Part shown: positions 7,971 to 16,091 of the stretch, in pieces
Layout: the number at the start of each line of letters is the position of its first letter
Position numbering within the stretch: the first letter of the stretch is position 1
Origin: Mycobacterium malmoense
Lineage (GTDB): Bacteria; Actinomycetota; Actinomycetes; Mycobacteriales; Mycobacteriaceae
Direction of reading: 5' to 3'
Length of the DNA stretch: 64,000 bases
Assembly (NCBI RefSeq): GCF_019645855.1
Contig: NZ_CP080999.1
Location: 2,728,001 to 2,792,000 of the forward strand
Translations under genes and position numbers: made by a program
The notes under the pieces: generated by a model
The model's database searches: none
What the model saw: the letters and a program-made list of their open reading frames with translations, nothing else
What the model was told of the DNA's origin: nothing

Positions 7971-9029
7971 GTGAACCCGCCCAGCGTAGATGAGAACCAC
8001 GCCAACGCTGGGCGGGCTGGTCGCCGGATCCTCACCGCCGACGTCGACACGGTCGCTACTGGTACCGGCATAGGGGAGCCGGGCACCGACACCAGTCACG
8101 GTACGTGCGCACGCTCCGGGCTGACCGCTGAGCGTCGGGAGGTGTTTGAGTGGGCGCGGGCGCGTATCGCTGAGTTGATCGGTTTGGCCGAGGCGAAAGA
8201 ACAATTCGCGGTGTGGTGCACCGCGCTGCAAATCAACCAGGGCCGTGTCGAACACGACAGCGCGGTGACATTGCGTACCGGAAACCACATGGCGTTTCTG
8301 GGCGCGCCGGGCACGGCGAAAACGACGTTCGCCCGGGTCATCGGTGAGGTGTTGTTCGGGGTGGGCACCCTCACGCGCCCGGATATCACCGTGGTCAGCG
8401 CCCACGACATCGTCGAGGGTGACCTCTGGCGCGGCGCGGCCAGGATGAGGGATGTGTGCGAGGAGGCGCGTGGTGGGGTGCTGTTGATCGACGAGGCCTA
8501 CCGGCTGGACCCGGACACCGACTGCCGCGCTTTCGGTGTGGAGGCGATCACCACACTGCTGGCCTGCATGGCGGCATACCGCAACGGACTTGTGGTCATC
8601 CTCGCCGGCTACCCCGGCCCGATGCGCGACTTCTTGACAGCCCACACCGGGTTGGCCGCCCGGTTCCCCGTCACCGTGACTTTCGCCAGCTACACCCCCG
8701 AGGAGATCGTGGCTCTTGGGCGCCGCTTGGCTGGCAAGAAGCATCTGGTTGTCGAGGACAGTGCGTGGGAGCTGTTGGGTGCCGAAGCGACCCGGCTGCG
8801 GTCAATCCCGTACGGCCCCGGGACGCTGCTGGACGTTGCCGGCAACGCCCGCTACGTCGGTGAGGTGATCGCGGTGTGTCGGCGTGCGCGGACCCGCCGA
8901 CTGCGCAGACTGGCGCCCAGCCCCCGCGACCTCGAACAACTCGTGCGCACCGACCCCAGCATCCTCAACGTCACCGCCGCCGACATGGGACGCGCAATCA
9001 CCGCATCCCACCCAGCCGTGACACCCTAA
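7971..9029 (+). CDS. solo AAA+ ATPase of the CbxX/EccA type
   Basis: A 352-residue ATPase. The AAA+ module has Walker A FLGAPGTAKTTFARV (about residues 104-118), Walker B GVLLIDEAYRLD (about 165), and the downstream pattern VVILAGYPGPM ... LAARFP ... FASYTPEEIV typical of the CbxX/CfqX and EccA subfamily, plus the C-terminal lid signature GNARYVGEVI. EccA proteins of type VII secretion systems are about 570-620 residues with a TPR half in front; that half is missing here. EccA is thought to release PE/PPE substrates from their EspG chaperone; a similar role here is inference. GTG 7971 is 15 bp after the exported-protein gene; no other ESX gene is nearby. Confidence 0.85.
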   Translation: MNPPSVDENHANAGRAGRRILTADVDTVATGTGIGEPGTDTSHGTCARSGLTAERREVFEWARARIAELIGLAEAKEQFAVWCTALQINQGRVEHDSAVTLRTGNHMAFLGAPGTAKTTFARVIGEVLFGVGTLTRPDITVVSAHDIVEGDLWRGAARMRDVCEEARGGVLLIDEAYRLDPDTDCRAFGVEAITTLLACMAAYRNGLVVILAGYPGPMRDFLTAHTGLAARFPVTVTFASYTPEEIVALGRRLAGKKHLVVEDSAWELLGAEATRLRSIPYGPGTLLDVAGNARYVGEVIAVCRRARTRRLRRLAPSPRDLEQLVRTDPSILNVTAADMGRAITASHPAVTP

Positions 9030-9088
9030 ATCTGGTTTAACTCGCGGTAACCTGTTGCGGCCGTGGCGGTTAGCGGCATGATGGACTG

Positions 9089-10117
9089 ATGGCTGCACCG
9101 GTGACCGCTACGAAGATGCGCGCGTGGCAAGTGCGCCGGCCAGGGCCGATGGATACGGGCCCGCTCGAGCAGGTCACCACTGAGGTGCCGCACCCCGATC
9201 CGTCGGAGTTGCTCGTTGCCGTGCGTGCCTGCGGGGTGTGCCGCACCGACCTGCACGTCACCGAGGGCGACCTCCCCGTGCACCGCAACCGGGTGATCCC
9301 CGGCCACGAGGTGGTGGGGGAGGTCTTCGAGGTGGGGACCGAGGCTGGTAACGAGTTCCAGGTGGGGGACCGGGTGGGCATCGCCTGGCTGCGCCACACC
9401 TGCGGCGTGTGCAAGTACTGCCGTCGGGGCAATGAGAACCTGTGCCCGGAGTCCCGCTACACCGGCTGGGACGCCGACGGTGGGTACGCCGAATTCGCCA
9501 CCGTCCCCGCCGCTTTCGCACACCACCTGCCGAGCGGTTACAGCGACAGCGAGCTCGCGCCGCTGTTGTGCGCCGGCATCATCGGATACCGCTCCCTGCT
9601 GCGCGCCGAGCTACCGCCGGGCGGGCGACTGGGCCTCTACGGCTTCGGCGGCAGCGCCCACATCACCGCGCAGGTCGCGTTGGCGCAAGGCGCCGAGGTG
9701 CACGTCATGACCCGCGGAGCCGAGGCGCGCGAGCTGGCGCTGAAACTTGGCGCCGCGTCGGCGCAGGGCGCCGCCGATCCGCCGCCGGTGCCGCTGGACG
9801 CCGCGATCCTGTTCGCGCCGGTCGGCGAGCTGGTGCTGCCCGCGCTCGAGGCGTTGGATCGTGGCGGCACCTTGTCGATCGCGGGGATACACCTGACCGA
9901 TATCCCGCCCCTGAACTACCAGCGTCACCTGTTTCAGGAGCGCCAGGTCCGGTCGGTCACCTCGAATACCCGGGCCGACGCGCGGGCGTTCCTCGACTTC
10001 GCGGGTCAACATCACATCGAGGTGACCACCCCGGAATACCCGCTCGGACAAGCCGATCGGGCACTGTCCGATCTCAGCGCTGGCCGCATCGCCGGTGCGG
10101 CGGTGCTGCTGGTGTGA
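9089..10117 (+). CDS. adhA: zinc-dependent alcohol dehydrogenase AdhA
   Basis: A 342-residue medium-chain dehydrogenase that oxidises alcohols with NAD(P)+. The catalytic zinc ligands are visible in ACGVCRTDLH and PGHEVVGE, and the structural zinc cluster in CGVCKYCRRGNENLC (residues about 100-115). The Rossmann glycine pattern is LGLYGFGGSAHI near residue 180. The C-terminal half conserves ELPPGGRLGLYGFGGSA and NTRADARAFLDF seen in the AdhA subgroup. Starts ATG 9089 and stands alone, convergent with the next gene (7 bp between stops). In M. tuberculosis this gene directly follows the small membrane protein Rv1861, so the preceding 5 kb is an insertion or the reference lost it. Confidence 0.93.
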   Translation: MAAPVTATKMRAWQVRRPGPMDTGPLEQVTTEVPHPDPSELLVAVRACGVCRTDLHVTEGDLPVHRNRVIPGHEVVGEVFEVGTEAGNEFQVGDRVGIAWLRHTCGVCKYCRRGNENLCPESRYTGWDADGGYAEFATVPAAFAHHLPSGYSDSELAPLLCAGIIGYRSLLRAELPPGGRLGLYGFGGSAHITAQVALAQGAEVHVMTRGAEARELALKLGAASAQGAADPPPVPLDAAILFAPVGELVLPALEALDRGGTLSIAGIHLTDIPPLNYQRHLFQERQVRSVTSNTRADARAFLDFAGQHHIEVTTPEYPLGQADRALSDLSAGRIAGAAVLLV

Positions 10118-10123
10118 CCAGAT

Positions 10124-10879
10124 TCAGGTCGACAGGTGCCAAACCAGCGCCGCGGCCAGGGCCCCGAGCCCGTTCAGTGACCAGTGCAGCGCGATCGGCG
10201 CGATCAGGCTACCGCTGCGCCGGCGTAGCCAGCTGAAGACGAACCCCGCCGCCGCGGTGGCCAACACCGCCAACGCCACCCCGGCGAGCATCCCGACGAT
10301 CCCACCGCCGAAGAGCCGGGTGAAGCCGACGTTGGTGCTCGTCAGGCCCAACGACGTGGCGACGTGCCAGAGACCGAAGAGCAGCGATCCCGCCAGTGCG
10401 ACGCCGCGGAAACCCCAGGCCCGATTCAGCGCGCCGTGCAACACACCCCGAAAGGCCAGCTCCTCGGGGATCACGGTTTGCAACGGGATGATCACCATCG
10501 ACGCGACCAGGGCGCCGGAGATCGTGGCGTAGTGATTGTTCATGAACATCGGCCGGGTCGTCGGCAGCAGCACACCGACCGCGATCACCGACGCGACGAC
10601 GGCCACGGCCCCCAGCGCATAACCCAGCCCGGACTTCCAGTGTTCGCGGCCCAGGCCGAGGTCGGTCCAGTCCAGGCCGTTGGCGCGCATCAAGATCGCC
10701 AGGCCGACGGCGGCGGCCGGGACGGTGGCTATGCTCGCCCACGGCGTGGTGAAGTGCGCGATCAGGTTCGTGAGCACGAGCACCACGACGATCACGGCGA
10801 TGTCGAGATGAATGCGGAACCGGTGCAGCGCCGAAAGCTGCGACACCAGGGGATGAGCGTCGGCGATGGCGTCTGGCAT
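10124..10879 (-). CDS. CPBP-family intramembrane metalloprotease
   Basis: A 251-residue membrane protein with about seven hydrophobic segments. It carries the motifs of the CAAX protease/bacteriocin-processing (Abi, CPBP) family: VIPEELAFRGVLHGAL (glutamate pair and arginine), GLWHV (histidine) and APIALHWSLN (second histidine). Members cleave within membranes or protect against bacteriocins; the substrate in mycobacteria is unknown. Corresponds in position to M. tuberculosis Rv1863c. ATG at 10879, opposite to adhA. The 3' end of phosphoketolase lies about 130 bp upstream on the same strand with a hairpin-rich gap between, so it is probably a separate transcript. Confidence 0.88.
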   Translation of the reverse strand: MPDAIADAHPLVSQLSALHRFRIHLDIAVIVVVLVLTNLIAHFTTPWASIATVPAAAVGLAILMRANGLDWTDLGLGREHWKSGLGYALGAVAVVASVIAVGVLLPTTRPMFMNNHYATISGALVASMVIIPLQTVIPEELAFRGVLHGALNRAWGFRGVALAGSLLFGLWHVATSLGLTSTNVGFTRLFGGGIVGMLAGVALAVLATAAAGFVFSWLRRRSGSLIAPIALHWSLNGLGALAAALVWHLST

Positions 10880-10918
10880 TCGGCAAGTTTACCGTGGGCC
10901 CGCGACCACCCTTTTCCC

Positions 10919-11008
10919 GCGAGCGTGCGTGTTTGTACACCGACACGCCGTCAAGGCCGTCATTCCGCGCACGCTCGCGCCGCACGCTCTCGCGGCGCAC
11001 GCTCGCGC
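10919..11008. terminator. GC-rich inverted-repeat cluster downstream of phosphoketolase
   Basis: GCGAGCGTGCG (10919-10929) is the exact inverse of CGCACGCTCGC (10968-10978), and near-copies of the right arm recur at 10981-10994 and 10996-11008. Several mutually exclusive hairpins can form immediately after the phosphoketolase stop (minus strand). Likely a transcription terminator or a dispersed mycobacterial intergenic repeat; no T-tract follows, as usual in mycobacteria. Confidence 0.5.
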
Positions 11009-11011
11009 GCG

Positions 11012-13384
11012 TCACTCGCCTCCCCAGGTCCAGTCGGCGATCTGCGGGTCGTCCTCGCCGTGCTCGCGGGTGTAGCGGCGGGCGGCCAGACGGGCGTCGA
11101 CCATGCGCTGCCGCAACACGGCGGCTCGGCTGGCCAGCCCGTCCACCCGGTCGATGACGTCCATGACCAGGTGGAAGCGGTCCAAATCGTTGAGCATCAC
11201 CATGTCGAACGGCGTCGTCGTCGTGCCGCGCTCCTTGAAGCCGCGCACATGGATGTGCGGGTGGTTGGTCCGCCGATAGGTGAGCCGGTGGATCAGCCAC
11301 GGGTAGCCGTGATAGGCGAAGACAACCGGCTTGTCGCGGGTGAACAGCGCGTCAAACTCCCTGTCCGGCAAGCCATGTGGATGCTCGGACTCGGGCTGCA
11401 GCCGCATGAGATCGACGACGTTGACCACCCGCACGGCCAGCCCGGGCAATTCGCGACGCAGAATGTCGGCGGCCGCCAGGGTCTCCAGCGTCGGGATGTC
11501 CCCGGCGCAGGCCAGCACCACATCGGGTTCGGCGGTGGCCGTGCTCGCCCACTGCCAGATGCCCAGGCCGCGCGTGCAGTGCGCGATGGCCTGGTCCATG
11601 TCCAGGTAGGCCAGCGCGGGCTGCTTGCCGGCGACGATGACGTTGACGTAGTCACGGCTGCGCAGGCAATGGTCGGCCACCGACAGCAGCGTGTTGCCGT
11701 CGGGCGGCAGGTACACCCGCGTCAACTCGGCCCGTTTGTTCGCGACCAGGTCGATGAACCCGGGATCCTGGTGCGAGGCGCCGTTGTGGTCCTGGCGCCA
11801 CACGTGGGAGGTCAGCAGGTAGTTCAGCGACGCGATCGGCCGCCGCCACGGCAGTTCCCGGCTGGTGGCAAGCCATTTCGCGTGCTGGTTGAGCATCGAG
11901 TCGACGATGTGCACGAACGCCTCGTAGCAGTTGAACAGGCCATGCCGGCCGGTCAGCAGGTAGCCCTCCAGCCAGCCCTGGCACAGGTGCTCGGAAAGCA
12001 CCTCCATCACGCGGCCGTCGGGCGCGAGGTGCTCGTCGTCGGGCCCGATCTCGGAGAGCCACACCTTGTCGGTGGACCCGTACACGGCGTCCAGCCGGTT
12101 GGAGGCCGTCTCGTCGGGACCCATGAGACGGAATCGGTCCCGGTTGCGGGCGATCACGTCCCGCAGGAAGGTGCCCAGCATCCGGGTGGCCTCATGCTTT
12201 ATCGCGGCAGGCCGCGGCACCGGCACCGCGTAGCCGCGGAAGTCCGGCAGGTCCAGGTCGTGCAACAGCAGCCCGCCGTTGGCATGCGGGTTGGCGCTCA
12301 TCCGGCGATCGCCGCGCGGCGCCAACGCCCGCAGCTCGGGGCGCAGCGCGCCGTTGCCGTCGAACAACTCCTCGGCCCGGTAGCTGCGCAACCAGTCCTC
12401 CAGCTGGGCCCGATGCACGGGATTGTCGTGGGTCTCGGCCAGCGGCACCTGGTGCGCCCGCCAGGTGCCCTCGACCTTCTTGCCGTCGACCACCTTCGGC
12501 CCGGTCCAGCCTTTCGGGGTGCGCAGCACGATCATCGGCCACACCGGCCGCTGGGTCTGATTGCCGCTGCGCGCCGCGTGCTGGATGGCCGCGATGTCGT
12601 CGAAGGCGTCGTCGAGCGCGGCCGCCAGCTGCTGGTGCACGCTGGCCGGATCATCACCGACGACCATGATGGGCCGGTGGCCGTAGCCGCGCAGCAACTC
12701 CTCCAGCTCGGGGTGCGGGATGCGGGCCAGCACCGTCGGGTTGGCGATTTTGTAGCCGTTGAGCGCCAAGATGGGCAGCACGGCGCCGTCTCGGGCCGGG
12801 TTGAGGAACTTGTTGGAATGCCAGCCGGCCGCCAGCGGCCCCGTTTCGGCCTCGCCGTCGCCGACCACGCAGGCCACCACCAGATCCGGATTGTCGAAGG
12901 CCGCGCCGTAGGCATGCACCAGCGAGTAGCCGAGCTCGCCGCCCTCGTGGATGGACCCCGGGGTCTGGGCCGCCACGTGGCTGGGGATGCCGCCGGGGAA
13001 GGAGAACTGCCGGAACAGCTTTCGCAGCCCTTCGGCGTCCTCCTCGATGCCGGTGTACACCTCGCTGTAGGTGCCTTCAAGGTAGGCGTTGGCGACCAGC
13101 GCGGGTCCGCCGTGACCCGGCCCGGTGACGTAGATGACATTGGCGTCGCGGTTGCGGATGATGCGGTTCAAATGCGCATAAACGAGGTTGAGCCCCGGGG
13201 TGGTGCCCCAGTGTCCCAACAGCCGCGGTTTCACGTGCTCGGGCACCAGCGGTTCGGTCAGCAGCGGGTTGTCCAGCAGGTAGATCTGCCCGACCGACAG
13301 GTAATTGGCGGCGCGCCAGTATGCATTGATCAGATCGAGTTCGTCGGGGGCAAGGGGAGGGGTTGTCAGGGTTTCTAGGGTCAC
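11012..13384 (-). CDS. xfp: phosphoketolase (xylulose-5-P/fructose-6-P)
   Basis: A 790-residue thiamine-diphosphate enzyme splitting xylulose 5-phosphate (or fructose 6-phosphate) with phosphate into acetyl phosphate and an aldose phosphate. Family hallmarks are present: LLGHWGTTPGLN near residue 58, YVTGPGHGGPALVANAYLEG, SIHEGGELGYSL, the ThDP/Mg site VVGDGEAETGPLA, and late motifs SHVWRQDHNGASHQDPGF and AYHGYPWLI. Full length for the family. GTG start at 13384. Located between a CPBP protease and an SDR gene on the same strand; it gives a route to acetyl phosphate outside glycolysis. Confidence 0.96.
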   Translation of the reverse strand: MTLETLTTPPLAPDELDLINAYWRAANYLSVGQIYLLDNPLLTEPLVPEHVKPRLLGHWGTTPGLNLVYAHLNRIIRNRDANVIYVTGPGHGGPALVANAYLEGTYSEVYTGIEEDAEGLRKLFRQFSFPGGIPSHVAAQTPGSIHEGGELGYSLVHAYGAAFDNPDLVVACVVGDGEAETGPLAAGWHSNKFLNPARDGAVLPILALNGYKIANPTVLARIPHPELEELLRGYGHRPIMVVGDDPASVHQQLAAALDDAFDDIAAIQHAARSGNQTQRPVWPMIVLRTPKGWTGPKVVDGKKVEGTWRAHQVPLAETHDNPVHRAQLEDWLRSYRAEELFDGNGALRPELRALAPRGDRRMSANPHANGGLLLHDLDLPDFRGYAVPVPRPAAIKHEATRMLGTFLRDVIARNRDRFRLMGPDETASNRLDAVYGSTDKVWLSEIGPDDEHLAPDGRVMEVLSEHLCQGWLEGYLLTGRHGLFNCYEAFVHIVDSMLNQHAKWLATSRELPWRRPIASLNYLLTSHVWRQDHNGASHQDPGFIDLVANKRAELTRVYLPPDGNTLLSVADHCLRSRDYVNVIVAGKQPALAYLDMDQAIAHCTRGLGIWQWASTATAEPDVVLACAGDIPTLETLAAADILRRELPGLAVRVVNVVDLMRLQPESEHPHGLPDREFDALFTRDKPVVFAYHGYPWLIHRLTYRRTNHPHIHVRGFKERGTTTTPFDMVMLNDLDRFHLVMDVIDRVDGLASRAAVLRQRMVDARLAARRYTREHGEDDPQIADWTWGGE

Positions 13385-13430
13385 CCCGCCGATTGTCCGC
13401 GTCTCTGGTTAACGGCGCTCGATGCGGTGC

Positions 13431-14291
13431 TCACCCTTCGCCGCGAGCCCTGGCCTCGTAGGCCCGGCGCTTGTCGACGTCGACGTCGTCGGTGAAGACG
13501 TGCTCGCCGCCGAGGGCGCGGTTGAGTCCCTCGGCCAGTGAGCGCGGCATGAACTTCTGTGACGCGACCATCGCGCCGGCCGTTCTGGTCACCCGCACCC
13601 GCGGTTTGGGGTGGGCGACGAGCTTGACGATCGCGGTGGCGATGTCGACCGGCTCGGCGTTCTTGAATCCCTTGATCCCGGCGGTGCCGGCGGTTAGTTC
13701 GGTGTTGACGAACGTCGGCAACACTAGGGAGAACGTCACACCGGCCGCGCGGTACTCCAGCCTGGCCGAGTCGGTGAACGCGACCACCGCGTGCTTGCTG
13801 GCGCAGTAGGTGGCCAGCCCGACGGCGTAGAGCTCCCCGGCGAGGGAGGCGACGTTGATGACGTGTCCGGATCCGCGGGGGACCATACGCTGGACGGCCA
13901 GCTTGCTGCCCAGGATCACGCCGTAGACGTTGATGTCCAAAATGCGCCGGGTGACCGTGTCCGGCTCGTCGACGATCCGGCCGACGGGCATAATGCCGGC
14001 ATTGTTGATCAGCACGTCGATCGGGCCGAGTTGGCGCTCGACGTGGTCCAGGAACTCCGAAAACGAGTGCGCGTCGGTGACATCGAGTTTCCCGTAAACG
14101 TCGAGGCCCAGCGCGGCGCCCGATTCCTTGACCCGCACCTCGTCAACGTCGCCGATCGCGACGTTGGCGCCCACATTGTGCAGGGCGGTCGCGGTGGCCA
14201 GCCCGATTCCCCGCGCACCGCCGGTGATCACGACGACTTTGTCCCGGACCTTTTCCCGGACCTTGAGGCCGATGGATGCCGTGCCTGCCAT
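13431..14291 (-). CDS. short-chain dehydrogenase/reductase
   Basis: A 286-residue SDR. The cofactor motif VITGGARGIGLATA (about residues 21-34) is followed by NNAGIMP and the catalytic YCASKHA (Tyr and Lys) with an upstream serine in VASLAG. The C-terminal part extends beyond the core and ends in basic sequence, as in the M. tuberculosis homologue Rv1865c, also about 286 residues. The aspartate in GDVDE after beta-2 is compatible with NAD preference. ATG 14291. The upstream region is shared with the divergent GNAT gene. Substrate unknown. Confidence 0.92.
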   Translation of the reverse strand: MAGTASIGLKVREKVRDKVVVITGGARGIGLATATALHNVGANVAIGDVDEVRVKESGAALGLDVYGKLDVTDAHSFSEFLDHVERQLGPIDVLINNAGIMPVGRIVDEPDTVTRRILDINVYGVILGSKLAVQRMVPRGSGHVINVASLAGELYAVGLATYCASKHAVVAFTDSARLEYRAAGVTFSLVLPTFVNTELTAGTAGIKGFKNAEPVDIATAIVKLVAHPKPRVRVTRTAGAMVASQKFMPRSLAEGLNRALGGEHVFTDDVDVDKRRAYEARARGEG

Positions 14292-14412
14292 GTTCGTCCT
14301 TCCCGGAGTTGACGGCTGTCAGCTAGGCGATGCGGTAAGCACAGCACCCGCGCCGTCGCCGCGCAAACGAGCCGGTGGCGAGGCCGGTCAGCGTGCCGCC
14401 GATACTGCAACG

Positions 14413-14922
14413 ATGACCGAGGTGCGGGCGGCGGTCCCGGCGGATGCGCACGACGTGGCCCGGGTGCACGTCCGGTCATGGCAATCGGCCTACCGGGGAC
14501 TCCTCGCCCAGGAATACCTCGACGCTCTCAGACCCGAGGCCTGGGTCACCCGATACACCTTCGGCCGCATGGGTTTTCGGATGCCATCCACCTTGGTCGC
14601 GGTCGACGGTTCCGCGATCTGCGGCTTGGCCACCACGGGCCTGTGTCGCGACACCGACGTGCCGAACTTCGGTGAGCTGATGGCGATCTACGTCGATCCG
14701 GCATACGTGCGCACCGGAGTCGGACGTTTACTGATGACCGCCGCCAGGGAGCGGTTGCGCGGAGTTGGCGTGGCGGGAGCCGTGCTGTGGGTGCTGGACG
14801 GAAACGCCCGCGCCCGCCGATTCTACGAACGCGACGGGTGGCGGTTCGACGGAGCTTGCCGCACAACGACTTTCGGCGACGTGCCGGTGCGGCAAGTGCG
14901 TTACCGATGCGAGCCGGTTTAG
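14413..14922 (+). CDS. GNAT-family N-acetyltransferase
   Basis: A 169-residue protein with the GNAT fold: VRAAVPADAHDVARVHVRSW at the N-terminus, the beta-4 segment GELMAIYVDPAYVRTGVG followed by GRLLMTAARERL (acetyl-CoA loop, R/Q-x-x-G-x-G/A-like RTGVGR) and the C-terminal NARARRFYERDGWRFDG. Acyl acceptor unknown. I chose ATG 14413 because the family domain begins right there; upstream in-frame sequence overlaps the divergent SDR promoter and looks non-coding. The stop overlaps the stop of uppP on the other strand by four bases. Confidence 0.88.
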   Translation: MTEVRAAVPADAHDVARVHVRSWQSAYRGLLAQEYLDALRPEAWVTRYTFGRMGFRMPSTLVAVDGSAICGLATTGLCRDTDVPNFGELMAIYVDPAYVRTGVGRLLMTAARERLRGVGVAGAVLWVLDGNARARRFYERDGWRFDGACRTTTFGDVPVRQVRYRCEPV

Positions 14923-15827
14923 CGCAGGCCGAGCAACACCAGGCTCGCCGCCCCGGCCAGCGCGCAGTAGATGGCGAACGGGGTCAGGGTGCGGGTCTGG
15001 AAGTACCGGGTGAGATACCGCACGGCCAGGTAGGCGCAGACGAAGGAGGCGAGGCTGCCGACCAGGACCTGGCCGTGGATCCCGGTTCCCAACGGCCCAA
15101 ACAGATCCGGGATCTTGTACACCCCGGCTGCCAGGATGATCGGCGTCGCCAGCAAGAAGGAGAAGCGGGCGGCGTCTTCGTGCGACAGGCCGCGCCACAG
15201 GCCGGCCACCATGGCTATGCCGGAACGGCTGATGCCGGGCAGCAGGGCGAGGGCTTGGGAGGCGCCGATCAGCAGGCCGCGGCCCATCGGCAGCTGGGCC
15301 AGCCGGTTGTCGACGGCCTCACCGGCGTGCGACTGGTCGGGGTGATCTTGGCCGTCGGCGGGCGAGACACGGCGGCGCAGCACCTCACCGGCGTAGAGCG
15401 CGACGCCGTTGAGTAGCAAGAACGCCGCCGCCGGAATGGGTTTGCCCAGCGTGGTGCGGAAGAGGTGTTCCAGCGTCACCCCCGCCAGTCCCACCGGGAG
15501 GGTGGCGACCACGATCAGCCAGGCGAGCCGCTCGTCGGGCGTCTGGATTCGGCGATGCCGCACCGAGGACACGAATCCGGCCACGATGCGCAACCAATCG
15601 CGCCAGAAGAACACCAGCAGGGCGGCGGCGGTGGCGACGTGCAGGCCAACGATGAACGCCAGATAGGGCGATTCGGGGGCGGAGACGTTGAGGTCCCGGG
15701 CCCATTGCCCGCCGACCAACGCCGGGACCAGGACCGCGTGCCCGAGGCTGGAAACCGGGAATAGTTCGGTGACGCCCTGGAACGCGCCGACTACCACGGC
15801 CTCGACGTAGCTCAAGTGCGCGCTCAT
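14919..15827 (-). CDS. uppP: undecaprenyl-diphosphatase UppP (BacA)
   Basis: A 302-residue polytopic membrane enzyme removing a phosphate from undecaprenyl (in mycobacteria decaprenyl) diphosphate to recycle the lipid carrier for peptidoglycan and arabinogalactan; overexpression gives bacitracin resistance in other bacteria. The two active-site motifs are present: QGVTELFPVSSLGHAVLVP (residues about 18-36) and ALLPGISRSGIAMVAGL (about 190). About eight hydrophobic helices; full length. ATG 15827. Ends with a 4-base stop overlap with the GNAT gene. M. tuberculosis has its uppP elsewhere (Rv2136c), so this may be an extra or relocated copy. Confidence 0.93.
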   Translation of the reverse strand: MSAHLSYVEAVVVGAFQGVTELFPVSSLGHAVLVPALVGGQWARDLNVSAPESPYLAFIVGLHVATAAALLVFFWRDWLRIVAGFVSSVRHRRIQTPDERLAWLIVVATLPVGLAGVTLEHLFRTTLGKPIPAAAFLLLNGVALYAGEVLRRRVSPADGQDHPDQSHAGEAVDNRLAQLPMGRGLLIGASQALALLPGISRSGIAMVAGLWRGLSHEDAARFSFLLATPIILAAGVYKIPDLFGPLGTGIHGQVLVGSLASFVCAYLAVRYLTRYFQTRTLTPFAIYCALAGAASLVLLGLR

Positions 15828-16091
15828 GGGTTTGGTGCCTCCATCGGACGGTCTCGACGAACCAGATCCTCGCGGATCGGCCTGTGACGATAGCCGACGC
15901 CGTCATCGCCGCGATCCCCGACCAACGATTGCGACGCGCCCGGCCGGTTTGCATCGAATCCGGTTGCGAAGCAAGGATTTTGGCTGGGAGCCGAAGGATA
16001 TGTCGGGTTGGGCGACCAGCCCAGGCCCGCCGGTTGCCGGCCCGACCGGCCCGTGGCCGGGCGCGGGCGGTGGTCACGATAGGTTCGGTCC

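Noticed and set aside
3837..9030. Prophage or insertion sequence as cause of the accessory block
   Set aside because: No integrase, transposase, terminal repeats or target duplication could be seen, so a mobile-element label is not supported.
10364..13378. Very long open frame antisense to phosphoketolase
   Set aside because: Arises from GC-rich codon bias on the opposite strand of xfp; no family resemblance, composition typical of a mirror frame.
15828..16091. Possible small genes between uppP and the thiolase-like gene
   Set aside because: Overlapping frames on both strands, Arg/Pro-rich and without start signals; best read as the divergent promoter region.
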